Translations under genes and position numbers: made by a program
The notes under the pieces: generated by a model
The model's input: only the letters and a program-made list of their open reading frames with translations
Told to the model about the DNA's origin: nothing
Databases searched by the model: none
NCBI GenBank assembly: GCA_951230915.1
Contig: OX579636.1
Location: 40,055,912 to 40,119,911, forward strand
DNA: 64,000 nucleotides
Reading direction: 5' to 3'
Source: Antitrichia curtipendula
Lineage: Eukaryota; Streptophyta; Bryopsida; Hypnales; Leucodontaceae
Part shown: positions 48,148 through 59,900 of the stretch, in pieces
Numbering within the stretch: position 1 is the first letter of the stretch
Layout: each line of letters begins with the position of its first letter

Positions 48148-50497
48148 TCAATATAAAAACAGCTGCGCCTGCTTAGCAAGAAAAAGCTGAAGAAAATTTG
48201 TCCTATAGAGCTCCCAAAACTCTGACCTGCAACAGATAACCAACAACAAATACAAAGTTTTTGTAATTCCACCGAACAAGCCAAATAACGAATCAAAGTC
48301 CTTGATAAAGGTTGAATAAAGCAGAAGGTGAAAGAGGTCCTGTCCCCACATACGTGACTTGAGGAACACTCAAAATTGTTAAGCCTTTGGCGTCAGCATG
48401 CATGTCCAGGATTACAAGACGTAGGCGTCCTGTCCCCATGGCTCCTATGTCAATCAACTTTCGCACCCTGCAAACGCGGTTGAGTCAGTGACTTCACTCC
48501 AACCGAATACTTCGACAAACTTGATCAAATACTTCAGAGTCCAAAACAGTATACACCATTCTTCTTGTTCCCATAGGAACCGTAGAAGTATTACTAAAAA
48601 AAAGGGGGTGTCGTAAACAATTGTCATGAGAGTTAAGACCCAAACCACACGACCTTCAATTTAAGAGAAAACAAGAAAACTAACTGGTCGCTATATCACT
48701 TTAAGCATCAGATGAGAGGTAGATGAGCCAAAGGCAGAATGAGTCAAGTGTGCAGGCTTGGATTTAGGTATGAAAATCTATGTGACAATAATAGAAATGG
48801 CAAGGAGATACATGAACTAGAGAACACAGGAAACACATGAACTAGAGGCAAGGAAAGATTCACGACAGACCTGTTTGGAGTTCCAGCTGCTATATTCACA
48901 TGTTCCTTCAGTAGCGTTACCTGCAACAGTAACATCTGGCCGATTTATACACATTCTCCGTACAACAAATCAGAACATGTCACAAAAGGATTGTTCTACT
49001 ACACAAATAAGTGTCGAAGTAATAGACCCAGAAGGGAGAATAGACAAATCAATACCTGCTCCTCCACCTTAATATGTTTAGCGAAAAGCTTGGCCGGTTT
49101 CACCTTCCCTATGAATGCCTTCATTCCTCTAATCACACGACAGAACACAAGTTGGGACTTCCATAAACCAATCAGTTCCGAAATAGTGCAAGAATGAGGA
49201 ATCCACTAACTGAAAAGCAAAGACAATACAATTTAGTTGCAAAATGTGATCTAAGCAAGCAATTCATAGCTGACCTAAGAAGCTCCACACAACGAATGGC
49301 AGAGCTGCAGAGAACCAACACAACAGGGTTGCCTGCGTCCCGAGTTTTATCCACATTACAGAGCAACTCCTTCCAGATGGGGCCAATTACAGCTTTAACA
49401 CGCGTTCCTAGTTTTTCAGTGCTACGATCGGTTTCCTCGGCTACCTCGACAATCCTGTCATCTGCCTCACCACATAGACAATACACTTAATTTGTTAGAA
49501 GAGTACAAGGCCACCCAAACATTTTCAAACTTATTATCCCCTGCCTCAAATTCAATATCCAATACATTGTGCTTGCAACTTTGTAATGAAAGCTGTCTCA
49601 GCCATCCAACCCATTTCCAATGTCTTTGATGATCAATTGTGCAAATACCGGTTGTTAAGAAGGCACGCTCGATGAACTATTTTCACAAGTCATGTGCAGT
49701 TAAAACCAATTTAGTGAAGAAACTCTTTTGGACCGTAAACCCTAAAACCCTAAATCTGCTCTTGGAAGGCGCAAGCAAGTGAGGAAACCCGATCCACTTC
49801 AAAAATGCAATTGCAATGCACTCCTGCTAACATTTTTCTCTCCACATTATCATTATTAAATACATTGTGTTTCTAACATGGTAATTAAAACTGTCCAGCC
49901 GTCCAATCATTTCCAATATCTTTAAAGATCAATTTGTGCAAATACCGCTTGAAAAAAAATAAGGCTTCATGAAATACTTTCAAAAGTCATTTGCAGTTTA
50001 AACGAATTTAGAGAAGAAACTCTTCGGAATCTAAACCCTACACCTTAAATCTACTCTTGGAAGCACAATCAAGTTTGGAAACGCTGATCTCCATCAAAAT
50101 GCAATTGCAATGCACTTATGCTAACATTTTTTTCTCTGCTTGTAAGAATGTAGCAATCAGGCAGACCTGGAAGAGGCTCCTTCTCAGCCGGGGAGAGCAA
50201 AGAGCCGAACGCAGAGTGGAAAGAGGATGTGAACCACTCGGCCTGCTCCGCCCGTGTCCTCCATTGCACGGCGCTTCTGTCCACTACAGCTACTTCAGTT
50301 GCACCTGGCTTCCCCAAATCGGACGACTGGGCTTTCAGCTTCGCCTTCGCCTGCGCTTTCTTCTTCGTCAATGGCCGAGTTTTGAATTGCTTCTTCGTAG
50401 GACCCAGACTCTGCGGAGTCGCAGTAGCAGCATCGCGATTGTTCTTCTTTCGCTTCTCCATAACTACGGGCATCTTTTGCTTGAACACAATTTCCAA
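48148..50497 (-). CDS. CMS1-like 90S pre-ribosome (small subunit) factor
   Basis: Six exons on the complement join in phase: 50497-50167, 49461-49275, 49128-49056, 48920-48871, 48467-48354, 48226-48148. They give 277 aa, the usual family size. The family (Cms1/CMSS1, U3-containing 90S pre-ribosomal complex subunit) acts in early small-subunit assembly in the nucleolus. The N-terminus is Lys-rich (RPLTKKKAQAKAKLKAQ), followed by LLSPAEKEPLPDD, WKELLC, VVLVLCSSAIRCVELLR, AKLFAKHIKVEEQVTLLKEH, NIAAGTPNRVRKLID, LRLVILDMHADAKGLT and PQVTSEFWELYR. The domain resembles a DEAD-box helicase core lacking catalytic motifs. In exon 5, the GTATGT donor used here keeps the PQV-EFW junction in phase. The start could also be the in-frame Met 8 or 12 residues later. 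Confidence 0.9.
49560..50150. repeat. 300-bp tandem duplication in CMS1-like intron 1
   Basis: Copy A (about 49560-49850) and copy B (about 49855-50150) align end to end, sharing ATACATTGTG, CCATTTCCAAT, TCAATT-TGTGCAAATACCG, GAAGAAACTCTT, CTAAACCCTA and ATGCAATTGCAATGCAC. Each contains a short CCCTAAA motif. Copy B ends about 17 bp from the exon 1 donor, so duplication reached nearly to the splice site. Confidence 0.88.
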
Positions 50498-51114
50498 TGC
50501 CCAAACCCTAATTTCAACGGTACACCCTAAGAATCTCTAAAATAAAAATGCTCAATTCCACTACAAAACCTCCGAATCTCCACAACAGAAACCCTATTTT
50601 CAATCGTAAAACCTCCGAACCTCCAAAATAGAAATCCGAATTTCAACTGCAAAACCTTCGAAACTCCACAAGAAAAACTAAAATTTCAACCGTAATACCT
50701 CCAATTCTCCACAGCAAGATACCGTAACCGTAAAACCCTTGAAGCCACCCCTCGAGACCTTTACTTCAAGCGACCTTTACTTAGCAGAGACCGTGCACAC
50801 CTCTCCTCCCTCCACACAGACACGGCCTTGCAAGGTTCAGGGTTTAAGTCAGTGATTGTGGTCATGGGCTAAGACCACGGATTCACGGTCATAGGTTCCC
50901 TGCCCTAATCCACAATTCCTTCGCTGTGATTTTTTGGCTCCTTCGACTGTCTCGATCCAATTTTCTTTGGATTTGCTCGAAAATTGCTTCAAAACCGAGA
51001 GGACGTTAAGTTTGGTTCAAGGTTCTGGGTGGAGGATTTTTTTTCGCTTTTGCTTCGTTCGTTTTGGAGTAGATTTTGGGTTCTGAGGTCGAGTTCTCAG
51101 CGAAAGGGGAAGGT
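50498..51114. promoter_or_regulatory. Divergent promoter between CMS1-like and armadillo genes
   Basis: The two start codons are 617 bp apart, head to head. The side next to the CMS1-like gene carries a 44-bp tandem repeat (50505-50740), and GGGTTTAAGT-type sequence lies near 50840. No convincing TATA box was found. Shared regulation is an inference from the spacing. Confidence 0.55.
50505..50740. repeat. Degenerate 40-46-bp tandem repeat, about five units
   Basis: The units share the order CGTAAAACCTCCGAATCTCC, ACAA-AGAAA, then TTTCAAC. The array lies in the 5' leader or promoter of the CMS1-like gene. Confidence 0.78.
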
Positions 51115-54054
51115 ATGACAGCAGCAATGCCGGTTGCGCCAGTTTCTGCAGCACCTCGGCCACCCGCAGCGCCTTTTGCGCATGCTGCCCCTTCCACTGC
51201 GACGCCTGCTCCTCGTAAGTTGATTGCTGTTCCTGCTTTAAGCAAGTCTTTCTACGTTGAAAATTTGGTCTCCCAACTCTCAATTCATGACTGTAGAATG
51301 GCACTGTTAGATTCTCAGCTGCGGTCTTTCTTTTTGTTCAATCAAAGTCCTTGTGAGTTTTCACATCTACACTCTGAGAGAATGCGGATTGATAGGCTTT
51401 TCTGGGTTTTGTAATTTCAGGATTTTCTTGAAACATACTCTGAATTCCTTGTACATATCGAATTTAGTTTTGCAACTAATGTAAGACCTTGAGGAATTGA
51501 ATAAGAAGCCATCGTTACTGTGGAATGGTCTAGCAATGCATTGATCGTAGTCCAGGCCCCCTTTAAGTGCAGCACTGACAAGTAACCTCTATGCAGCGAA
51601 GGATGTTCGTCGAGAGGTTCAAAAGGAAATTGCAAATTTGGAGACTGGGGTATGTAGTAATGCGTCCTTGATCTTATACGGACTCCTATCGAATTTGATG
51701 TATTATATTTATATACCAAATGGTCTCTGTTATATATTTGAATACATCTCGAAGTTTTTCAATGTAGTATGGAAACATTTGATGCTTGGTCGCTGTATAA
51801 ATGTATCTTAGAAAGGAGTTCAATACCGTATCTTACTTGCAAAGACCGATTCTGTAGTGTGGATCAAATTTTGGCCATTTGGAGGTCGTGACCTCCCGTT
51901 TTAATTGTTAATTTGTTGTAACAGGACCAATTGGTAATGGCCAAAGCTGCAGCATCGATTGTGATGCTGGCTACCTTGCCTGATGCTGTTCCTTCGCTGG
52001 AAGCAGTTGTGAGCATTCTCACTTCTAGAATTCTAGTTGACCTATCTATGATAAAAAAATTCCTATTGTTGGTTATAATTTTGACTAGTTAGTTCACGTT
52101 ACTATCGATGCGCCTGAATATTGTTTCTTATCTGAGTTTGTTCTGGTGCAGATACCACGTCTAGTTCCGCTATTACAGGACAGAACCCTCTCTTTGCACG
52201 TGCAGGTGCGTTTTGAGATTGTATTGTCGTACACTGTTGACAGCTTCTTACAGTGCTCTTGAAGTTTTTGCATTAAATCTTTCCTCCTCTTCGCCTATAT
52301 TTCTCTTTTGTGGACACGGCTCGCCGTGAGCCTAAACCCATAGTGACTTTTGAGAATCTTCCGCCTTGGTGTTCTGCTATGTTGAGCCCAACTGTTGTAC
52401 AGTACAGTAATGACTTGGTACACGATACATAAGTTGTGGTATTTTTTCGCACAGCGGAATGCTTGTGCAGCATTGACTTCTATTATGACTGCCGATCATG
52501 CTCTTTATCTGGCAGCTGCAAGGACACCAATGCTGGTGAGTAATTTGGTTCTATGAAGCTACTTGTCCTCCCCTGTATGTACATGATTGGAAATTTTCAG
52601 GTGGACCTTCATCCAAAACATCTAATGGAAACCTCTGTGTGTGGGACAGGCGGAGGGACTGGTGCAATGTCTGAAAGGAGATGGCGAAAACCGCGTTGAC
52701 GAAGGTCTTCAACTCAATGCAGCAGCGAGCATTAGTGTACTAGCACAGAAGTATGCTCTATTCTTGTGTCTTGCATCCTTTTTAACGCTTGTTTTCTAGA
52801 TCCTTCATTCAGGAATTGCTGGCTCTGTGATGCCGAAACTAGTGATGGCAGGTGCGCTGAAATGCACTGGTTCATTAGGACTCCTTGACCCTCTAACATG
52901 ATCTGCATCCTCCACAATGACCTAATTGAAAGTTGTTAAATTATTGCAGTGTGGAAGGCTTACTACCTTTGCAAGAAGCTGGGGCTGAAACTGCTGTCAT
53001 CTCCAATTTGTGTAGCGTCAGTGATGGTGATCGTTTATCTGAAACCGATTGAGAATATTAGGTTGAATATGAAACAATTCTATTGGACTAGTTCCTCATT
53101 CGCCGTACCCTTTCCTCATTCATCATATCCTTTCTAATCCAAAATCTTGAATGCATTGGTACTCTCACTTGACCTATCCGTTGATTGTGCAATTATCCTG
53201 ATTTTGATGACGTTGTCGTGCAGTTAATATTCAAGAGGAAATTGTAGATGCACTATGCGCATTTGCTGCTCATGCTGAAAATCGTGCCAATCTTTTTCAG
53301 AAGGTATGACAAGTCCTATCTCACGCCATATGAAAACTTAGGGACTAAACGTATCAGAAGTTTGTCATTGCAAAGCTGTGACAATTTACAAGTGGAGAAT
53401 AATACTCATCTCAAATAATGGCACCTTAGCCTTTTCTAGTATTCCTTTCTTTCATCATTTGACGAAGTTGTGAACAGGGCGCAGTCGAGCAGTTAGCAAG
53501 GGTCATTCAGGGAGCCACGTCTGAGGTCTGTGTGCGCGGCTTGCTTGGTCTTGGCATGCTATGTGGATCGAGGTATGAAGCATTGCTGTGTTTTTTTTGT
53601 CATTTCCGATTACGCTGCATATGCTTGTGAATCAAACCAGTAAAATAAAATCATCGAATTCCTATACATTCTTGTCTTTATTCTACTCTGGAGCAGATAA
53701 GTGAAAGCCCCAGCTCCCTTATTCTTTGGTATTCCAACGTATTTCTTTTGGAAATTGTTTGCAGTTTTGAAGCTCAAGTACAGCTTGCATCAGTAGGAGG
53801 AGCTGTCGAGACGCTGATAAATCTTATGAAGTATGCTCACCTTGTAACCTCCTCCTTCATCCTTGATTTTATTTCTTGTGTGAGGTTCTACAAACACCCA
53901 TTTTTAACTGCTTTAATTCGTTTTCTGTTCTGGGTGCAGGTCAAGTGATCATGATATCAAGAGTATTTCACGAGATCTGTTCAGGGTTCTAACTCAGAAC
54001 CAAGAGGTGAAACCCATTTTAGAGCATCAGTTACGCAACGCAGCTCCCTTGTGA
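51115..54054 (+). CDS. Armadillo-repeat protein of unknown function
   Basis: Eleven exons join in phase: 51115-51214, 51597-51649, 51925-52008, 52152-52205, 52455-52535, 52650-52750, 52950-53026, 53224-53303, 53478-53572, 53765-53830, 53940-54054. They give 301 aa. A Pro/Ala-rich N-terminus of about 35 residues is followed by five to six armadillo-like helical repeats. Examples are AIPRLVPLLQD-type text (EAVIPRLVPLLQD), RNACAALTSIM, LNAAASISVLAQN, EEIVDALCAFAAHAENRANLF, AVEQLARVIQG and AVETLINLMKS. No catalytic or targeting motif is seen. The last exon reads straight to TGA after LTQNQE; if a donor at 54007 (GTGAAA) is used instead, more exons would follow, but none was found. I do not recognise a named family. 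It shares a promoter region with the CMS1-like gene. Confidence 0.78.
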
Positions 54055-56930
54055 TTACACAGACCTTACTAGTGTTCCAGGTGACAGTTCCGTTTCCTGG
54101 ATATTCTTTCTTCTTAGTTTGTTTTTTCATATTGGTAACAAAACATACAGTATAGAAGAATTCTGAATCATAGCTACAGCATTGATTATTGGTAGTAGAC
54201 AAACAATAGTTTTAAAGCACAACAATGTTTACCAATGAGGCAGGGATCTGTTTTGCATCCTTGGAAAGACAACCCTTACAGTGAACAAAATTGTCTTATA
54301 TGACTCCTCAGCCACCCCCAATCCTAGGTATCTAGCAAAGCATAACACCTTCCTGGCATAGGGAGAATCATTGGCTAGTTATACAATGTTATGAGCAATT
54401 GTACCATATTCTAAATCAAGGTATTCTTTGTCACGTTTGGTTGCGTGTCACTTTTCATCAAGTTTGGGGCATTTAGAGTTCATTAGGAGTGCATTTTCAA
54501 TTATAGCTTTTCATCAAGACTTCCTTCTAAAGAATTGGTTGAGAATTGTATGCAAAGAGTTAGTTTGAAATAGTGAGTGCAATTGCAATTATTATGATAT
54601 GTATCCAGACTTTTTTACCCACTCACCTATTCCAATTCTACCCTTAAACTTGGAATGCTGAGTTGGTCACCATGGAAATCATTCTTTTGTGCACTGTGTA
54701 AAAAATTTGCTTAAAAAAATCCAAGAGCACTCATTGGAGGTCAAACTATTGTGCAAGACTTCCCCTTTTCATACAAAATTCCAAGGATGAACATTTGCAC
54801 TTTCGTCTTACATAGACCAATTCTTTGTCATCCATTGGATTCCTAGTGTCTGCAACGACCTCACAAAATTAAGAGTATTTATTTAGATCAAAGTAGCTAT
54901 TTTTATAATTATCTATAAAACTTCAAACAAATCATTTAGGAGCTTCTAAAGAAATGATCTCTTAGTATATCAAAAGATCATTTCTTTAGTATAGAAAAAA
55001 ATTTGCTCTACAATATTGAATGGTATAAATGTATTTAGAGAAGTTTTTATTGGTGAATATTGAAGTCTAATTCTTAAGTGCCTATTACAAACAAAGCATA
55101 TACTTCCAATCTTTGAGGCTCAAAAGAATCATTGAGAAGTTTTTAAGAAAAAACATTCAATATACCAGTTGAAAGAAGAAAGTTTGCTCTACATTATTAA
55201 ATGTAGTAGATGTATTTTAAAATTTATATTATATTAAATATCAAGGTTTAACCTTGAAGTGCGTATTCATACCAAAATTTCCATTTTCAAATCAATATGA
55301 CTCCAATGACTTATTTGAAATCTATTGAATGGAAAAAAGAATGTTTATTTTTCTTTAAAAAATGTGGTTTTAAAATTTTCCAAATAAATCAATACTCACA
55401 ATATAAGTATACTTAAAAATTTCTATTAAGGTGACTCCATTGAATTCTGATAAATTTCTAAAACCAACTCCATGAATAGATTATTGCCTAATATATACAT
55501 TATCTATTCATGAGAGTTTCAAGTTCATTTTTTTGGGTTGGCAAGTACAAATGGCCACCAATAATAAGTGGTTATAAATAATAAATGTAATGATCTTATC
55601 CTAGTATTTCTTCCTCCCACGATATGCTTGATTGTGCAGATATTTTTAATTCCCCCATCAAATCAATGATTGTACCTAAGCTACAAATGTAAAAAAAACA
55701 CTAAATTGTAGAGTGCATGGGCCTACAAGAGCCTAACAAAATCTAGTATTTCTTGTCCTTGTACTTCCTCCTCTGACAATATGCTTGCTAGTGATAGGAT
55801 ATTTTTCTTTTCTCCATCAAATCGATGATTTAAACTAAGATAAGGATGTCAGGAAGAATCTACATTGTAGACCTCATGGGCCCAAACGAGTCTAACAAAC
55901 TCAACTGGTTTATTAGTTATTCTTTGAGTCTAGCCTAAAGATATCTAGTCTAGCTATTTTATTTTCACCTGTTTTCAGTGCTTTAAAAATTCAAAAAATG
56001 CATAACAAAAATACATAACAAAAGCTTAGATAGTTCAATAATAAAACCATACTCAATCATTTAATAGGTCAATTTTAGGTGCTAACAACACAATTTACCA
56101 CATAGCCTAGAATACTTAAGCATCTTCCAAATGGCTGATGAACAACTTTGAGAAAAACTATAAGAGCAAAGAATGCACCTATTCATCCATAAATTTAATA
56201 ATTTTGCGTTGAATACTTCAATAATAAGCCTCATTCTTCTAAGGTTAATCTTATAAAGAGAGAGCCTATAATTAAGGTAGATAGCTAAAAGTTACAAAAA
56301 ATTTATTCACAAAAATTTGGATGCATTCTTCATTTTTATAATTTTATTACTAATTATTCATCAAACATTTTCAATCCTTGACATTTTTGCCTTGTAAAGA
56401 TAGTGAGACTCATAAGTGGACAATGAAAAACTTTCAAGATTACTATAGAAATGAAGTATGCATTGGTCCAAAAATAAGATCATTTTTTAGTGACTACATC
56501 GATAATAGGTCTTGTTGTTTCAGGCTGAATGGATCAAAGTGCACTAATTTGTCTTGATACTATGTTGCGACACTCATTATTAACCAAAGTCACACTATTT
56601 TGAATTAGTGCATGTTGAAATAACATCGTATTCTACCAATGTATACATGAATAAAATTTTGTGATGACACTAATTTTCAAGGTGACACTAATTTTCAAGG
56701 TGACACTAATTCCCCCTCACTATTAAGAAAAAATCTAAAAAAATCTAAAAAATCTAACCACCGTGGATGCATTCAACTAGAATTGTGAGAGGGCCTTCAA
56801 TGCCTTCTTCGTCTCTCCCACTTCCTTTCTTTCTTTTTCCTCCCATTTCCAGTGTTGACGCAGCTGGTGCAGCTGCTCCTCTCTCATCTCTAAGCGGCGG
56901 CGGCTTACCATTACGCGCCTGCGGTCCACC
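54055..56930. other. Intergenic repeat-derived DNA and eRF3 leader
   Basis: It is AT-rich with no gene. Diverged tandem duplications are visible: about 160 bp at 54985-55260 (shared TTTGCTCTACA-ATT) and about 160 bp at 55598-55915 (shared GATATTTTT, CCATCAAATC-ATGATT, CATGGGCC). A perfect triple of AAGGTGACACTAATTTTC-type units lies at 56660-56712. From 56760 the sequence is the pyrimidine-rich eRF3 leader. Confidence 0.6.
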
Positions 56931-59900
56931 ATGTCGGACCTCACGCAAGTGCGCCACTTCTCTCACTCCCGTTTGAGCAAAATAAAACGATTTTCGGCTT
57001 GGAATTGGAGATTTGGATACGTTCTGTTGTGTTGCGTTCTTTCACTGGCGTCGTCTATTTTGTTTCGGATTTCTAAGAGTGTTGATCATTCCGCGTGTTT
57101 GTTGAAGCTGTTGCTCTTGATTGAGCAGGCCGTGTTTTTTGCTTCGTGCCTGGAAGGTGACGATTGCCCATGCGACTTCGATTTAGGTCTAATTTTTGAT
57201 GACCTAATTTTCGTTCGTGGAGGATTTCTGTCTTAAATGTGTTTTTGACGTTTGTTGATATGTTTTTACAATAGGCTGTAGCAAGCTCTGAATCGAGTTT
57301 TCGCTCCAATTGTGTGCTGGTGTTCGTCTTGGTACTCGTTATTATTTGTTTTGATACTTGGCTTATGAGGATTTTAGTCCTGTGGAATATAGAGTTTTTG
57401 AAAAATAATTCATATTTTGAATTGTTAGATTTTTGAGTTGTATTTGTTGGAGCTGTCGCTGTTTCTACGGGTTTTTTTTTTTTTTTTTTCTCGTTTCCAT
57501 GTGTTTGCGACTGCAATTTAGGGCTAATTTTTGGCGACCTAATTTTGATTCTTAAATGAATTTCGGTTTTTGACGCTTAGATGCGTAGGAAGGCCTGAAC
57601 AAGCACTGATTCGAGCTGTGACTTCAACTTGCTTGAAAGATGGTATTCATCTTGATGCTTGTTTGTGTTCGATACGGTATCTTGTGAGGATTTTTGTCAG
57701 TGGAATAGAGCGTTGTAAAAGTGAGATTTAGTGGTTCTTCCATGTAACATGTCTTGATACCCATCAAGGTGATAAGGTCGCCTGAATTCGGTAGCTCTGT
57801 TCTGTGTTTGGACAGGAGTCGTCTGTGGATCAGGACTGGGAACACGACGATAAGATACTGGAGCCTCCAAAATCTGCGTTTTCGTCACTTAATGCAGCGA
57901 GCGCCGAATTTGTTCCAGGGCAATTTTTGAATGTAAAGGCAGAGGAACCGAAAACGAAGCAGGTATCTATCATTTTGGCTTGGGCGGTTCTGATTTGATC
58001 GTCATTGGTGTGCTCACTACTTGTAATTTGAGTAGATTTTGTTTGCGTATTTATCTATTCATTGCATGATTGCAGGCTGATCCTGAACCTATTGCAACTG
58101 AACTCGAGGAAAAACTGAATTTGAGCGATGAAGAAAAGAAAACTAAGGAAGAGGAGGGAGAGGTGGGAGAGAAAGCAGCGCTTTCTGAGCATTCCCATCC
58201 CGAACCGCCGGCCGTCGTGGAGGTATCGTCGCACTCGTCGCGCGCTTCCCACCCTCCAGCACCTGTGGTAGAGGCTGACCCGGAGGATGCCGATCCTCGG
58301 CAGCATTTGAACGTAGTATTCATCGGACACGTGGGTACGGATTCTGTTATTCTCTTCAATTCTTTCTATCTGAAGGTTTCTTAGCGTGACTTGTTTCATT
58401 TACTTATGCTGAAATCTACAAACTTGCGCAGGGAACGATAAATGTCTACCAACACTTTCCTCTAGGGATTTGTGTTGTTATTTCTCTGTACCCCACGTTA
58501 TACTGGTAGCTTGTGTTTTTTCTTGCTCATGTATTTATGATGTGAAAGGTGATTTGTTTATACAGATGCGGGGAAATCAACCATAGGAGGTCAGATTTTA
58601 TACCTGAGTGGCATGGTGGATGAGCGTACAATCCAGAAGTTCGAACGAGAGGCCAAAGAGAAGAACAGAGATAGTTGGTTAGTCATCGTCTCGCAAATGC
58701 AATTCCGGTGATGAAATTTGAGTTCTGTTGAAATGGCCTGGAAGTGTCGGTAGTAGCTTGGACAGTTTACGACTGCTTCATGACCATATTGAAGGGTCTG
58801 TCATTATGAAGCGAAGTTTTGACTCAGGAAACATGGATGTGACATCTTGCAGGTACATGGCTTACATCATGGATACCAACGAGGAAGAGAGGGCAAAGGT
58901 TGTTTACCATCTTTGATTTGAAGCCGACTAATATGTCCTTACACTTTGAAAAGAGATTACATTTAATCAGTGAGACCTTTTTACGGTCAGAAAATGATGT
59001 ATAGTTTTTCTTACCAGGACCACGCGTAATTTTGAAAGGATTGCTGAATTTCTTTCTATACTCTAAATTTAACGCCTGTTGTATTGAAGTAATAAAATTG
59101 ACCATCTTCTTGTGAATCTCCCTTTCGGAGCAGATTGCCTTAGATTCCTGTTGTGCCGCTTGGAGTCTTCCTTTGCATCTCTGATGTATCTTGTGGGGAT
59201 GTAGGGCAAGACAGTTGAAGTTGGAAGAGCGCATTTTGAGACAGAGAAGTCGCGATTCACAGTTTTGGATGCGCCTGTAAGAATGCTATCACATTTTAGA
59301 GGCGACATGTTTCTGTTTGATGTGACTAGAGAGAAATGTCTCTTCCTTGGATGGTAATTATGGTCATTGAAGAAATGTATTCCCTGTTTTGATTGGCATT
59401 CCTTCTAGAGATTAATGTTGCCTAGCACATCAGAATTCTGGTCCGAATGACTGATCTCATCACGAATTGTCAGCTATTTTGAGTTATTTGTCGAGTGATA
59501 TTCTCTATTTAACCCCTTAGCGCCTTAATCCTTTCTTGAATTTTTGCTTCTTTTTTGCTTATATCTTTATAAATCTCATATTTTTTACCTCAAATTCATC
59601 AAATTCCATCACCCAAAAAGTCAAGCATTGATTTGGATGAATGAGGGGTTTTGGTCAAAGAAGCCCCTGGAACCTCTCTGTTCATCCTCCAGAATTGGGA
59701 CGTTGGAGCGCTAAGGGGTTAAGTAGCTAGAGAAGAAGCATAAAGGAAGCAGTCAATTTTCTCCCTGCAGATCACGTTTGTTTGTGTGCGACATTTGGCA
59801 AGTAAATTGAAGGATTCTTTCTGTTGATGTTGGAAATCTTAATTGACTTCTCAAAATGTTTATTTTGTAGGGCCATAAAAATTATGTACCCAATATGATT

